Source: Opitutales bacterium (GTDB lineage: Bacteria; Verrucomicrobiota; Verrucomicrobiia; Opitutales; Coraliomargaritaceae). Taken from it: a stretch of 45,024 nucleotides of DNA. Positions 27,838 to 37,526 of this stretch are shown here, piece after piece (the first letter of the stretch is position 1; every line of letters begins with the position of its first letter). The position numbers were made by a program, and so were the translations under genes. Location: positions 1 to 45,024 of the forward strand of contig JANQXM010000067.1 of the NCBI GenBank assembly GCA_030729385.1. Direction: 5' to 3'. The notes beneath the pieces were generated by a model. That model was given only the letters and a program-made list of their open reading frames with translations, was not told the origin of the DNA and searched no databases.

Positions 27838-28195
27838 CGAATTTCTTAACTTCAAACTTGGAAGCACCAAAGTTCATAAGCATTCCATGTTTTACATTAG
27901 ACGTTTTCAAATAGGACAAAACTTGGGCATAGTGACTCACGTCGAGGTGCTTCACTGCCTTCAGTTCAACGATCAATTGCCCACCAATAAAGAGATCGGC
28001 ATAATACTCACCAACAACACTACCATCCTCATCAATGACGCTTAAGGGATGCTGCTGAACAACTTCTATCCCCTTACTACGCAATCGATTAACAAGTGAG
28101 TTCTCGTATACCTTTTCAAGAAACCCATTCTTAAAATACACGTGAACTTCAAAACCAGTTTGTCGAACGACATCAACTAATTCTTGAGTATCCAT
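27830..28195 (-). CDS. GxxExxY protein (PD-(D/E)XK-like)
   Basis: The 121 residues carry the defining motif G24-F-L-E27-K-V-Y30. A GEYYADLFIGGQLIVELKAV block follows, with the D...ELK arrangement of the PD-(D/E)XK nuclease fold, and then HYAQVLSYLKTSNVKHGMLMNFG, all typical of the family. These genes are frequent in PVC and Bacteroidetes genomes as scattered single copies and in rRNA intervening sequences; no biochemical role is established to my knowledge. It lies in the same orientation as its neighbours, between troA and troB, and is bracketed by 30-nt inverted repeats, one touching its ATG. It appears inserted into an older operon. Confidence 0.9.
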   Translation of the reverse strand: MDTQELVDVVRQTGFEVHVYFKNGFLEKVYENSLVNRLRSKGIEVVQQHPLSVIDEDGSVVGEYYADLFIGGQLIVELKAVKHLDVSHYAQVLSYLKTSNVKHGMLMNFGASKFEVKKFVL

Positions 28196-28225
28196 TTTTG
28201 TGATTTCTGTGATTTTTGTGGTTAA
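28196..28225 (-). repeat. Right 30-nt inverted repeat of the GxxExxY cassette
   Basis: It abuts the ATG at 28195, so it also supplies the leader of the gene. It is the inverted partner of 27808-27837 (26 of 30). Internally it has a ~9-nt periodicity (ATCACAGAA / ATCACAAAA). Confidence 0.75.
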
Positions 28226-28246
28226 AATATAAGTCTACAAAACGCC

Positions 28247-29233
28247 TTAATCATGCCGAAAACCTGCAGCTTCCCCGCCAAGGGAGTTCACGATGGTGGT
28301 CACGTTGTTATCGATCATACCGATGTAAGTGCCCTCGTAGGTGCCGGCTTGGCCCATCGCGTCGGAAAAGAGCGAGCCACCAATCACCACTGGATGCCCA
28401 CGCGATTTCGAACCTTCGACTAACGCACGCACATTCTTATCGGCTACAGAAGTCTCTACAAAAACAGCGGGGATCTTTCGCTTCACAATGAAATCAACCA
28501 AATCTTCGAGATCACGCACACCTGCCTCTGATTCGGTGCTTACCCCCTGAATGCCTCGCACTTCGATACCATAAGCACGCCCCAGATAGCGAAAGGCATC
28601 GTGAGCCGTCACCAAAACACGTTGCCCTTCTGGGATCGTGGCCATCGCCTTCTTCGCATAAACGTCCAAGGCTTCAAGTTGTTCCACATAAGCGGTCGCA
28701 TTACTGCGATAGGTCGCTGCGTTTGCGGGATCATACGCAGACAGCGTTTCAGCCACAACAGGCACCGCCTTGAGCCAGCCGCTCACATCCATCCAAACGT
28801 GCGGATCTGTATATTCTGAGCCGTCTTCCTTATCCATTAAGTAATCCGTCTCATCCAATATTGCCTCGGTCACTGCTTTCACTGGCTTACCTGTCGTCGC
28901 CACACGCACCAGCACGTCCGTCATTTTACCTTCGAGTAGCAATCCATTATAAAAAACCACGTCCGCGCCACTCAGTTTCACCACATCGCTGCGAGTCGGC
29001 TTGTAGAGGTGCGGATCCACGCCTTCACCAATGATGCCCTCCACCTCGGCGTAGTCTCCAGCCACATTGCGCACGATGTCTGTGATCATACCCACAGTGC
29101 AAACCACCTTGTAGGGGCTCGCACCCGACTCCACCGACTCGGACTCGTCACCACCACTCGGGGCACAACCAATTAATGAAAACACGACTGTAAGCAGTGC
29201 TAATGGACGTAATAACGATAACTCAAATTTCAT
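28247..29233 (-). CDS. troA: Metal-binding lipoprotein of the ABC importer (TroA-like)
   Basis: This 328-residue cluster A-I substrate-binding protein captures Mn/Zn. A lipobox (LTVVFSLIGC) anchors it at C23. Metal ligands by family position are H75 (DPHLYKP), H145 (DPHVWMD), H211 (VTAHDAFRYLGRAYG) and D291 (LFSDAMG). Three His plus Asp is the TroA/ZnuA set, whereas strict Mn proteins have Glu at the third place. There is no His-rich loop. QGVSTESEAGVRDLEDLVDFI closely recalls Treponema TroA. I start at the ATG at 29233; the frame stays open to 29500 through the promoter region. A perfect palindrome directly precedes it. Confidence 0.92.
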   Translation of the reverse strand: MKFELSLLRPLALLTVVFSLIGCAPSGGDESESVESGASPYKVVCTVGMITDIVRNVAGDYAEVEGIIGEGVDPHLYKPTRSDVVKLSGADVVFYNGLLLEGKMTDVLVRVATTGKPVKAVTEAILDETDYLMDKEDGSEYTDPHVWMDVSGWLKAVPVVAETLSAYDPANAATYRSNATAYVEQLEALDVYAKKAMATIPEGQRVLVTAHDAFRYLGRAYGIEVRGIQGVSTESEAGVRDLEDLVDFIVKRKIPAVFVETSVADKNVRALVEGSKSRGHPVVIGGSLFSDAMGQAGTYEGTYIGMIDNNVTTIVNSLGGEAAGFRHD

Positions 29234-29271
29234 ACTTTGAATACTCAAAGTCCTATTTTCATTAATGTCAA
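29234..29271 (-). promoter_or_regulatory. Candidate troA promoter with operator-like palindrome
   Basis: On the minus strand a perfect TTGACA (29271-29266) is followed after 14 nt by ACTTTGA-GTAT-TCAAAGT (29251-29234), a perfect 7+7 palindrome ending next to the ATG. The palindrome covers the place where a -10 element should be, so a bound dimer would block transcription. The DtxR-like domain of the TroC fusion is the obvious candidate to bind it. The -10 itself is not recognisable. Confidence 0.5.
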
Positions 29272-29448
29272 CGTCGAACGATGCACACGAATCGCGTGTA
29301 AAAAGGTAATTTCCACCACCCTCAACGAATGAAATCCCTGTAGTGACAGTGCTTTTCCGCGATTTCTCGTTGCCCTTTCTGTTTTGAAACGCACATTTCC
29401 GTTTTCGGAGCTGGGCTTGTTTTTGCCCGCCAGCGCACCCATACACTA

Positions 29449-30408
<960 letters not shown>

Positions 30409-30420
30409 ACTTCTTTATCA

Positions 30421-31716
30421 ATGAGTAACATCCTATGGATCCAAGGTGGTCGAGTCATTGACCCCGCAAACAACCGCGACAGCGTAAGCGATGTATTCGC
30501 CATCGACGGCAAACTGGTTGGCAGCCTCAACGAGGCTCAAAAAGCCGAGGCCACACAAGTCGACGCCAGCGGCCTCGTCGTCGCACCGGGCTTAGTCGAC
30601 ATTCATGTCCACTTCCGTTATCCTGGCCAAACACATAAAGAAGACATCAGCAGTGGCACCAAAGCCGCCGCGGCAGGAGGGTTCACCTCCGTCGTCTGCA
30701 TGCCCAACACCAGCCCAGTCTGCGACAATGCAGGCACAATCCAACGCATCATGGACGAGGTGCGACGTAAGGCAGTGATCAAAGTTTATCCAACCGGTTG
30801 CCTCACACTCGGCATGCAAGGCGAACACCTCGCACCGACTGGCCAACTCAAGAATGCCGGTGTAGTCGCCATGACCGACGATGGTCAGTGCGTGCAGAAC
30901 AACGAAATCATGCGCCGCGCGGTCGAGTATGCCAAGATGTTCGATCTCATCATCATGGACCACTGCCAAGACGCCAGCCTCACAAAAGGTGCCGTCATGA
31001 ACGAAGGCGAATGGTCTCTCCGCCTCGGGTTACGTGGCTGGCCCAAAGCCGCCGAAGACATCATCGTCGCACGTAATGTTATACTCGCCGAAATCACCGG
31101 CGCGCACATTCACATGCAACACGTCAGCTCCTCTGCTTCAGTCGATATTCTACGCCGAGCTAAAGAGCGCGGCGTCCCCGTAAGCGGCGAAGCGAGCCCG
31201 CACCATATCGAATTTACCGATGCTAAACTAGCCGACTACGACACCGGCTTTAAGATGAACCCACCACTCCGCACCGACGCCGATCGCGAAGCACTCATCC
31301 AAGGTCTCTGCGATGGCACACTCGATTGCATCGCCACCGATCATGCACCGCACACGCCGACCGAGAAGGACTGCGAATTTGATTACGCCCCCTTCGGTAT
31401 CATCGGACTCGAAAACTCACTCGCGAGCAACTTGGGCACACTCTACCACAGCAAGCGTCTCTCTCTCAACGAAGTCATCGCACTCATGACTCACAAAGGC
31501 GCAGAGCTATGCAAACTCGACGCCGGCACACTCAGCGACGGTGCACCCGCCGACATCTGCCTCTTCGACCCCGACGAAAGCTGGACCGTCGACGCAGACA
31601 AGTTCTTCAGTAAGTCACGCAATTGCCCATGGCACGGACAGACACTGAAAGGAAAAGTCAAAGCCACCTTCGTCAACGGCAAGCAAATCTTCGATGGTCA
31701 AAGCATCACCGCGTAA
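30421..31716 (+). CDS. pyrC: Dihydroorotase (class I, PyrC type)
   Basis: This enzyme cyclises carbamoyl aspartate to dihydroorotate. The zinc motif DIHVHFRYPG places D60, H62 and H64. MTDDGQCV, IMDHCQD, HMQHVSS, SGEASPHHIEFTD, FKMNPPLRTDADREAL and IATDHAPHT complete the class I pattern. The 431 residues are normal. It follows pyrB by 12 nt, and the two enzymes act in sequence; class I dihydroorotases can form a complex with ATCase. The CPBP protease gene starts 12 nt downstream. Confidence 0.96.
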   Translation: MSNILWIQGGRVIDPANNRDSVSDVFAIDGKLVGSLNEAQKAEATQVDASGLVVAPGLVDIHVHFRYPGQTHKEDISSGTKAAAAGGFTSVVCMPNTSPVCDNAGTIQRIMDEVRRKAVIKVYPTGCLTLGMQGEHLAPTGQLKNAGVVAMTDDGQCVQNNEIMRRAVEYAKMFDLIIMDHCQDASLTKGAVMNEGEWSLRLGLRGWPKAAEDIIVARNVILAEITGAHIHMQHVSSSASVDILRRAKERGVPVSGEASPHHIEFTDAKLADYDTGFKMNPPLRTDADREALIQGLCDGTLDCIATDHAPHTPTEKDCEFDYAPFGIIGLENSLASNLGTLYHSKRLSLNEVIALMTHKGAELCKLDAGTLSDGAPADICLFDPDESWTVDADKFFSKSRNCPWHGQTLKGKVKATFVNGKQIFDGQSITA

Positions 31717-31728
31717 GCGCTTTCAATA

Positions 31729-32604
31729 ATGACGCCGGAGCTCGATGCCGCAGCCATAGCTGCAACTGTAATCATACTAGCCGTATTAGGCAGTAGTGCC
31801 ACGCTATGGATACGCCACATCCAACGCCCACGAACCGAAATCATACCCGACGCCAACACACCCGTCTGGAGTATCGGCTGGGTCAACTTCCTGCTCTTTA
31901 TTTGCGCCGAGGTTGTCATCGTATCGCTCGTGCAAATATCAGGCGCGCATTTCCTCAAGGACAGTATCAGTGCACATGATGGCGAACTCACTCCTTGGAT
32001 AGCAGTCGCAGCGGTGCTGCTCCTACAGGTTCCACTCCTCGCAGTTTTTTACTTCCTCCGTCATTTCATCCCGCATGAGTTTGGCGGTCGCCTCAACTCA
32101 CAAGGTTACAGTCTAGGCGCTGCACTCAAGGAGGCCGCGCCCCTCATCCTTATGTTTTTGCCGATCATTTGGATCGTCACTTTCGCTTGGACAAAATTCC
32201 TCGAAATCTTCCAAGCCATCGGACTGATTGAGGAAATCGAACCCCAAGAACTGATCACCCTATTTCAAGGCGGCGGCGATCCCGTAGCGATTGGCTTGCT
32301 CATCATTTTCGCAGTCATCCTCGCACCTATTGTGGAAGAACTCATTTTCCGTGGCTGCATTTACCGTTTCCTTAAAAGCAAGATGGCCTTCATCGCCGCC
32401 CAAGTTCTCAGCGGCACCGTGTTCGCGATCATGCATGGCAACCTGCTCTCCTTCGTCCCGCTGATATTGGTCGGCGTCGTCCTCGCCCGCGTTTACGAGA
32501 AATCAGGAAACATTCTAGTCCCCATGTGCTTCCATGCTTACTTCAATGCATTCAGCCTCCTCATGCTGTTCATCGTCAGCCAGTCCAACATGCTGCCACA
32601 ATAA
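31729..32604 (+). CDS. CPBP-family intramembrane glutamic endopeptidase
   Basis: The 291 residues have about eight hydrophobic segments and the three CPBP (Abi/CAAX) motifs: EE at 203-204 with R208 (VEELIFRG), H236 (FAIMHGN) and H269 with N273 (CFHAYFN). Relatives include Rce1 proteases and bacteriocin-immunity proteins. Its closeness to pyrC (12 nt) suggests co-transcription but offers no functional link. The start ATG has no clear ribosome-binding site. Confidence 0.88.
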   Translation: MTPELDAAAIAATVIILAVLGSSATLWIRHIQRPRTEIIPDANTPVWSIGWVNFLLFICAEVVIVSLVQISGAHFLKDSISAHDGELTPWIAVAAVLLLQVPLLAVFYFLRHFIPHEFGGRLNSQGYSLGAALKEAAPLILMFLPIIWIVTFAWTKFLEIFQAIGLIEEIEPQELITLFQGGGDPVAIGLLIIFAVILAPIVEELIFRGCIYRFLKSKMAFIAAQVLSGTVFAIMHGNLLSFVPLILVGVVLARVYEKSGNILVPMCFHAYFNAFSLLMLFIVSQSNMLPQ

Positions 32605-32618
32605 AGCACTCCCAGCGT

Positions 32619-32780
32619 CTTAATCCTAATCCTACCCTTAATCATAATCGTCGAATCATTTGGGATTAAGATTACGAGTAAGATTAACAATTTCCAGCAT
32701 CCAACTTCCAAACCTCCCAACTTCCCAACTTCCCAACTTCCCTCTCTCAGCTTTTCAGTTTTCAGAATTTCAGCTTTTTC
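32619..32780 (+). repeat. Degenerate short-period repeats before the DAHP synthase gene
   Basis: Three kinds of repeat succeed one another in this spacer. TAATCCTAATCC units come first, with an 8-nt inverted partner (CTTAATCC at 32619-32626, GGATTAAG at 32663-32670). Next are CCCAACTT units of 8 nt, three in exact tandem around 32716-32740. Last come CAGTTTT-like units at 32748-32780. The segment 32755-32774 is identical to 20 nt of the guaA leader. The long upstream frame from TTG at 32660 merely translates the repeats. Confidence 0.75.
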
Positions 32781-32788
32781 AAAAACCC

Positions 32789-33847
32789 ATGCTCACACCA
32801 CACGACGACACCCGTATCGGGGCAATGCGCCCGCTGCTCTCTCCCGCGATTCTTATTGAAGAGATTCCGCTCACCGACAAAGCCACTTCGGTCATCGACC
32901 AAGGCCGTGCCGAAAGCGAAGCCATCCTTCGTGGCGATGACGACCGCCTCATCGTGGTTGTCGGCCCTTGCTCCATCCACGACACAAAGGCCGCGATGGA
33001 ATATGCACAGCGCTTGCTGCCATACGCCGAAAAGTATAAAGCCGATCTACAAATCATCATGCGGGTTTACTTTGAAAAGCCCCGCACCGTGGTCGGCTGG
33101 AAAGGCTTGATCAACGACCCCAAAATCGACGGCAGTTTCGAGATCAACAACGGCCTCCGTATCGGCCGTCAGCTCCTCGTCGACATCTGCGAACTCGGCC
33201 TGCCAACAGGCGCGGAATTCCTCGACACGATCATTCCTCAATTCATCGCCGATGCCATTGCGTGGTCAGCCATCGGTGCACGCACCACCGAGAGCCAGGT
33301 CCACCGCGAGCTCGCGTCCGGACTCTCCATGCCAGTCGGTTTCAAGAATGGCACCAGCGGCAACGTGCAGATCGCGATCGACGCCGTCCGCTCTGCCGCA
33401 CAACCACACTGGTTCCCTTCCGTCACCAAGCAAGGTGTGACCGCCATCTTTCAAACAACGGGCAACCCCTCCGCTCACGTCATACTACGCGGCGGCAACC
33501 GCACGGGGCCGAATTACGAAGCCAAAGACATCGAGCCCATCCTAGAAGAACTCGAAGCTGTCAAACTGCCACCCTACCTCATCGTCGACTGCAGCCACGG
33601 CAACAGCAACAAAGACTACACACGCCAGTCTGAAGTCGCCCATGTCCTCGCCGAGCAAATCGCCGCCGGACAAAAAGGCATCGCCGGCATCATGCTCGAA
33701 AGCCACCTTGTCGCTGGACGCCAAGACTACAAAGAAGGCGGCGAAAATACCTACGGCCAAAGCATCACCGACGGCTGCATCGACTTCGAAGCCACAGAAG
33801 CCATCTTCCAAGAACTCGCCCAAGCCGTCCAAGCCCGCCGCGGCTAA
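32789..33847 (+). CDS. 3-deoxy-7-phosphoheptulonate synthase (DAHP synthase, class I)
   Basis: It condenses PEP and erythrose 4-phosphate, the first step of the shikimate pathway. The 352 residues match AroF/AroG/AroH enzymes. Metal ligands are C61 (VVVGPCSIHD), the His in VDCSHGNSN, Glu in LESHLVAGRQ and Asp in TDGCIDFE. RTTESQVHRELASGLSMPVGFKNGTSG is the signature block. Which feedback class it belongs to cannot be told by eye, so no symbol is given. I start at the ATG at 32789; earlier codons lie in repeats. REP-like hairpins follow the stop codon. Confidence 0.94.
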   Translation: MLTPHDDTRIGAMRPLLSPAILIEEIPLTDKATSVIDQGRAESEAILRGDDDRLIVVVGPCSIHDTKAAMEYAQRLLPYAEKYKADLQIIMRVYFEKPRTVVGWKGLINDPKIDGSFEINNGLRIGRQLLVDICELGLPTGAEFLDTIIPQFIADAIAWSAIGARTTESQVHRELASGLSMPVGFKNGTSGNVQIAIDAVRSAAQPHWFPSVTKQGVTAIFQTTGNPSAHVILRGGNRTGPNYEAKDIEPILEELEAVKLPPYLIVDCSHGNSNKDYTRQSEVAHVLAEQIAAGQKGIAGIMLESHLVAGRQDYKEGGENTYGQSITDGCIDFEATEAIFQELAQAVQARRG

Positions 33848-33856
33848 AGCATAAAG

Positions 33857-33939
33857 GTAGGGTATTCTCGTGGATGGCCATACCACAATTGCCTTGTCAA
33901 GAACACGACGAGACAACCCCACCGCGATGGGGTTCCTAC
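33857..33939. repeat. Pair of inverted GTAG-footed hairpins (REP/BIME-like)
   Basis: On the plus strand GTAG (33857-33860) is followed by GGTAT...ATACC (33861-33884). On the minus strand GTAG (33939-33936) is followed by a perfect AACCCCA/TGGGGTT hairpin (33915-33934). The two face each other as in bacterial interspersed mosaic elements. They occupy the spacer between the DAHP synthase gene and parD. Confidence 0.5.
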
Positions 33940-34006
33940 CTCAATCTCACTCCACGCAAAAATAACAATCTTTGACATTTTCGCGCACTGAGCCAAATTA
34001 GAAATT

Positions 34007-34243
34007 ATGAATGTATCCTTAACGCCAAAACTGGATGAGTTCGTATCTGAGCAAGTAGAACAGGGCCGCTACCGCTCAGCGAGTGAGGTCGTGCGTGAAG
34101 GTCTTCGCCTCTTGGAACTCCGTGAATCAAAGCTACAGAACCTACAACAACAAGTCGAAGAAGGTCGCGCTTCGGGCTACAACGCCGGCACAGAAAGCAT
34201 GCAACGCATCCGCCAGAATCTGAAAAAGAAGCACGGTGTCTAA
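34007..34243 (+). CDS. parD: ParD-family antitoxin
   Basis: The 78 residues have an N-terminal ribbon-helix-helix typical of ParD/CopG proteins: MNVSLTPKLDEFVSEQVEQGRYRSASEVVREGLRLLE. An acidic/basic C-terminal tail would wrap the toxin. It represses its own operon and neutralises ParE. The stop codon overlaps the toxin start by 8 nt, the usual coupling. No Shine-Dalgarno site is seen before the ATG. Confidence 0.92.
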   Translation: MNVSLTPKLDEFVSEQVEQGRYRSASEVVREGLRLLELRESKLQNLQQQVEEGRASGYNAGTESMQRIRQNLKKKHGV

Positions 34244-34955
34244 TTACGCACTCAGCCAACGCGCCGAGGAAGACATCGAAAGCATTCTCGATTACATCGC
34301 GGAAGATGACCCTCAAGCAGCCCTCTCTTTTTACAAAGACTTGGAACGTGTTTTTCGACGCCTAGCGCGGCACCCAAGAATCGGACGAGAACGCAACGAA
34401 ATCACACAAGGCATTCGTAGCATACCCATCGGGCGCTATCTCATTTTCTTCGAACTTGAAAACCCGGTTCAACTCATCCGTGTCCTACATTCTGCGATGG
34501 ATCTGGATGAAGCCTGGCAATCTTCACGATCCGTCCGCGCTCTCTCAATCCAACAGACTCTTGATGTCGTCCAAGCTAACCTTGGCATTGGCAGCTTCGG
34601 ATTCTTCGAAGAGCTCTTTGAGGATCTCTGCTTTCTTGGCCTGCAACTCGAGGACTTTCTCTTCCACTGTGTTGGCGGCGATGAGCTTGATACTTGTGAC
34701 GACTTTCTTTTGCCCGATGCGGTGCGCTCGGTCGGTTGCTTGAGCTTCGGCTGCTGGATTCCACCAGGGGTCGTAGTGCACGACCGTGTCGGCTCCGGTC
34801 AAGTTGAGACCAGTGCCACCAGCTTTGAGCGAAATCAAGAAGACCGGGATGCTCTCGTCTTCGTTGAACTGATCACAAACCGCAAGACGGTTTCGGGTCT
34901 TACCGTCGAGGTAAGAAAACTTGTGGCCCTTGGCTTCCAAGTGCTGTGCGAGTAA
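34236..34955 (+). CDS. parE: ParE/RelE-superfamily toxin with an antisense read-through extension
   Basis: Residues 1-~93 are a complete ParE-like toxin: [53 protein letters not shown] and the final [14 protein letters not shown]. ParE poisons DNA gyrase. The family normally stops here, at 95-105 residues, but the frame stays open to residue 239. Its last 411 nt are the exact antisense of the 3' end of the SNF2 helicase gene. The extension has no domain and looks like a by-product. The GTG start overlaps parD. Confidence 0.85.
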   Translation: MSNYALSQRAEEDIESILDYIAEDDPQAALSFYKDLERVFRRLARHPRIGRERNEITQGIRSIPIGRYLIFFELENPVQLIRVLHSAMDLDEAWQSSRSVRALSIQQTLDVVQANLGIGSFGFFEELFEDLCFLGLQLEDFLFHCVGGDELDTCDDFLLPDAVRSVGCLSFGCWIPPGVVVHDRVGSGQVETSATSFERNQEDRDALVFVELITNRKTVSGLTVEVRKLVALGFQVLCE

Positions 34956-37520
34956 CTTCAGCGCAGTCACAAAGCTAGAGAAGACCAAGATACGGCTACC
35001 TGTATCGATACATTCATCCAGCACTTCATCGAAGGCGGCGAGCTTGGCGGACTCTTTCTCGGGAAAAGTCTCGTCGATGATACGCGGATCGACACAGGCC
35101 TGTCGCAAACGTAGCAACTCCGTAAAGGCGGCAAACTGCACACGCCCGGCATTGGCTCCCGCCATCTCCAAGTTAAAAATTTCGCGGCGCGTTTTCTCTA
35201 AAGTATTTTGATAGAAACGATGCTGCTTGTTCCCCAATTCGCAGAAGAAAGTCTTCTCAATTTTATCCGGCAGCTCCGGTGCCACTTCCTTCTTTGTGCG
35301 ACGTAAAATGTAGGCAGCGGCTCGCGCGGTCTGGCGTTTGCTATGCCAAGCCTTATCCTCCTGCGAAAGTTTACCATGTGCTGTCTGCAAATAGCCGGGC
35401 ATAAGGAAAGCGAAGAGCGACAAGAGATCATCCAGCGAGTTTTCAACTGGCGTGCCGGTCAGCAAGAAGCGACCTTTACTGTGTAGCCGTGTGAGCGACT
35501 TCGCGTTCTGCGTGCGACGGTTTTTAATATGCTGAGCCTCATCACCGATCACGACACACCAGTCCATTGTTGAAAGCATATCACTATCCTGACGCAAGGT
35601 GCCGTAGGAAGTGATCACGATGTCGACTTGTTCCAAATCTGCGGGCTCTTTCGCACGCTTCGTGCCGTGGTGCTTGGCGAGCTTCAGCCCCGGCGTAAAC
35701 CGCGCGGCTTCACGCATCCAATTTTCCACCAAACTCGCAGGGCAGACCACCAGTGCCGGCATCGAATCAGTATTCTCGGTGCGAATACATTCAATCAAAG
35801 CCAAGGCCTGCAGTGTTTTACCCAAGCCCATTTCATCGGCCAGAATACCACCCAGTTCGTTTCGATAGAGATGCCAGAGCCATGCCACACCGATACGTTG
35901 ATAAGTGCGTAAGATCGCATCGAAGCCCGGGCGAACGGGCGCGGCTTCGAGCGCACCGACCTGCTTGAGTGCCATGCTACGTGACTGCCAAGCCTGCGGC
36001 GGCTGCCAGCCCTCGGTCATTTCATCGAGCAAGTCTTCTACATCGACGAGCTCTTGTGTTTCGAGGCGCTTGCTAAAAGTTGGCGTGAAGGGACGATCCG
36101 CTTGTCCGCTAATCGCGCGTTCGATCTCGTGCAGTTTGTTAACCGATGCGGTATCCAAAAGCGTGATCGTGCCCTCTTCGGTATCAATGTAACTCTTACC
36201 GCTGGCAATAGCGCGGCGCAGATCCGTCTCGTCACCCTCTTTGCTTAAGCTCACCTCCAAGGAGAACTTACCCGCTTCTTCCTTGGTTTCGATGTTGAGT
36301 GCTGAGAGTTCTACATGCGCTAGTTTATCTTCGAAATTCTTGGTAAACACCGCCTGCCATTGGTCTTTCAAATCACGCCAATGCGAAGCAAGAAAGTTCA
36401 AAGTCTTATGCCGATCGCGCAGCCACCACTTTCGATTCGATGGTTCCAACATGAACCCCGAAGTTTTCAAAATATCACGCAATGGTTTTACCGAATCCAC
36501 ATCTGACGACGGCAAACGGATGGCGATAAAATTAAGTGAGCCATCGACTACAATGCTCTTGGCATCATAACTTTCCATCGAGTCTGAAACGGCGCTGGCG
36601 GTCGGATAGTCCCCTGCCCTCGTTTGAAATAGCTTCGGTCTCTTTGCTTCTGCGATGGCTCGCAGGTTCGGTCTCGGCTTCTCACGTAAACTGATACCCT
36701 GCTTAAAGCTCAAGCGCTTTGGTTCTTCTACTGCAACCGGCGCATCTTTCTCCTCCGCTTCAACCGTAGCTTCAGGCAATAAAGAATACACTTCCGGCAA
36801 TTTCCCGTCTACCCAATCTATGGGGGCATTGGGCTTTTTCACCCAATAGACGACTGGCTCATCGACCAATAAATCCAACAATCGCCGCAAACGCCCAGCG
36901 GTGAGCTGAAGTAAACTCGCCAATTTCCCTCCGCACCAAGCCTCCACTAAGATCAACGCCTTCTCTTGCGCCGGAGAAATCTTATAAGCCTTTGCTGTAT
37001 TCACATTGCCCAGCGGCAAGATCTCACGACCTGCTGCGGCATCGACCTTAACCACGATGGCATCACGCTCAACGGCAGCTTCAAAATTAGGCGGCAGAAA
37101 AACCAACATGCGCAGGTTCATACCATCCTCCGAAGTTTTCAAGGAGCGTAACTTTGGTGCCACGGGCGCGGCAGTCTCCGGTTCGGCTTCTGCAACAACC
37201 GCTTCAGCAACGACCACGTGTTTCGCCTCTTCCTTCAGTGCTTGAAAATGTAAAGCGGCCGCAATCGCGTGCGCGCAGACCTTACGCTTCTGTCCGTCCT
37301 CACAGTTGCAGTTGTTCACCGCAAACACCGTGGAGCGAAGATTGAGCTTTGGCTCATAAGTCGCGTCCATACCTTTGACTTTGCCGATGAGCACAGGGCT
37401 CTCCCACACAACCGATTTCACCGCTGCGGTTTCAAACAGGCGCTCGGCTTGCTTAAAAACAAGGCCCCCTCCCAGCTCGATTAAAAAGCTGCGATCAAAT
37501 TTTGGTGCGGGTTTCGACAT
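34545..37520 (-). CDS. SNF2-family helicase with N-terminal SWIM zinc finger
   Basis: This DNA-dependent ATPase/translocase has 991 residues. The SWIM finger is near the start (C71, C73, C82, H84). The C-terminal half is a full SNF2 motor: [16 protein letters not shown] (motif I), [11 protein letters not shown] (motif II, DEAQ), [20 protein letters not shown] (III), [14 protein letters not shown] (IV), [27 protein letters not shown] (V) and [10 protein letters not shown] (VI). Bacterial SWIM-SNF2 proteins are widespread, but the role is not settled. The start codon lies 6 nt after the end of the fused permease. The 3' end is overlapped by the ParE frame. Confidence 0.93.
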   Translation of the reverse strand: MSKPAPKFDRSFLIELGGGLVFKQAERLFETAAVKSVVWESPVLIGKVKGMDATYEPKLNLRSTVFAVNNCNCEDGQKRKVCAHAIAAALHFQALKEEAKHVVVAEAVVAEAEPETAAPVAPKLRSLKTSEDGMNLRMLVFLPPNFEAAVERDAIVVKVDAAAGREILPLGNVNTAKAYKISPAQEKALILVEAWCGGKLASLLQLTAGRLRRLLDLLVDEPVVYWVKKPNAPIDWVDGKLPEVYSLLPEATVEAEEKDAPVAVEEPKRLSFKQGISLREKPRPNLRAIAEAKRPKLFQTRAGDYPTASAVSDSMESYDAKSIVVDGSLNFIAIRLPSSDVDSVKPLRDILKTSGFMLEPSNRKWWLRDRHKTLNFLASHWRDLKDQWQAVFTKNFEDKLAHVELSALNIETKEEAGKFSLEVSLSKEGDETDLRRAIASGKSYIDTEEGTITLLDTASVNKLHEIERAISGQADRPFTPTFSKRLETQELVDVEDLLDEMTEGWQPPQAWQSRSMALKQVGALEAAPVRPGFDAILRTYQRIGVAWLWHLYRNELGGILADEMGLGKTLQALALIECIRTENTDSMPALVVCPASLVENWMREAARFTPGLKLAKHHGTKRAKEPADLEQVDIVITSYGTLRQDSDMLSTMDWCVVIGDEAQHIKNRRTQNAKSLTRLHSKGRFLLTGTPVENSLDDLLSLFAFLMPGYLQTAHGKLSQEDKAWHSKRQTARAAAYILRRTKKEVAPELPDKIEKTFFCELGNKQHRFYQNTLEKTRREIFNLEMAGANAGRVQFAAFTELLRLRQACVDPRIIDETFPEKESAKLAAFDEVLDECIDTGSRILVFSSFVTALKLLAQHLEAKGHKFSYLDGKTRNRLAVCDQFNEDESIPVFLISLKAGGTGLNLTGADTVVHYDPWWNPAAEAQATDRAHRIGQKKVVTSIKLIAANTVEEKVLELQAKKAEILKELFEESEAANAKVSLDDIKSLLD

Positions 37521-37526
37521 ACAGCG

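Noticed and set aside
32660-32788. 43-codon extension of the DAHP synthase frame
   Set aside because: It translates tandem repeats into a low-complexity LPNLPTSQLPNF-like string. The family start fits the ATG at 32789.
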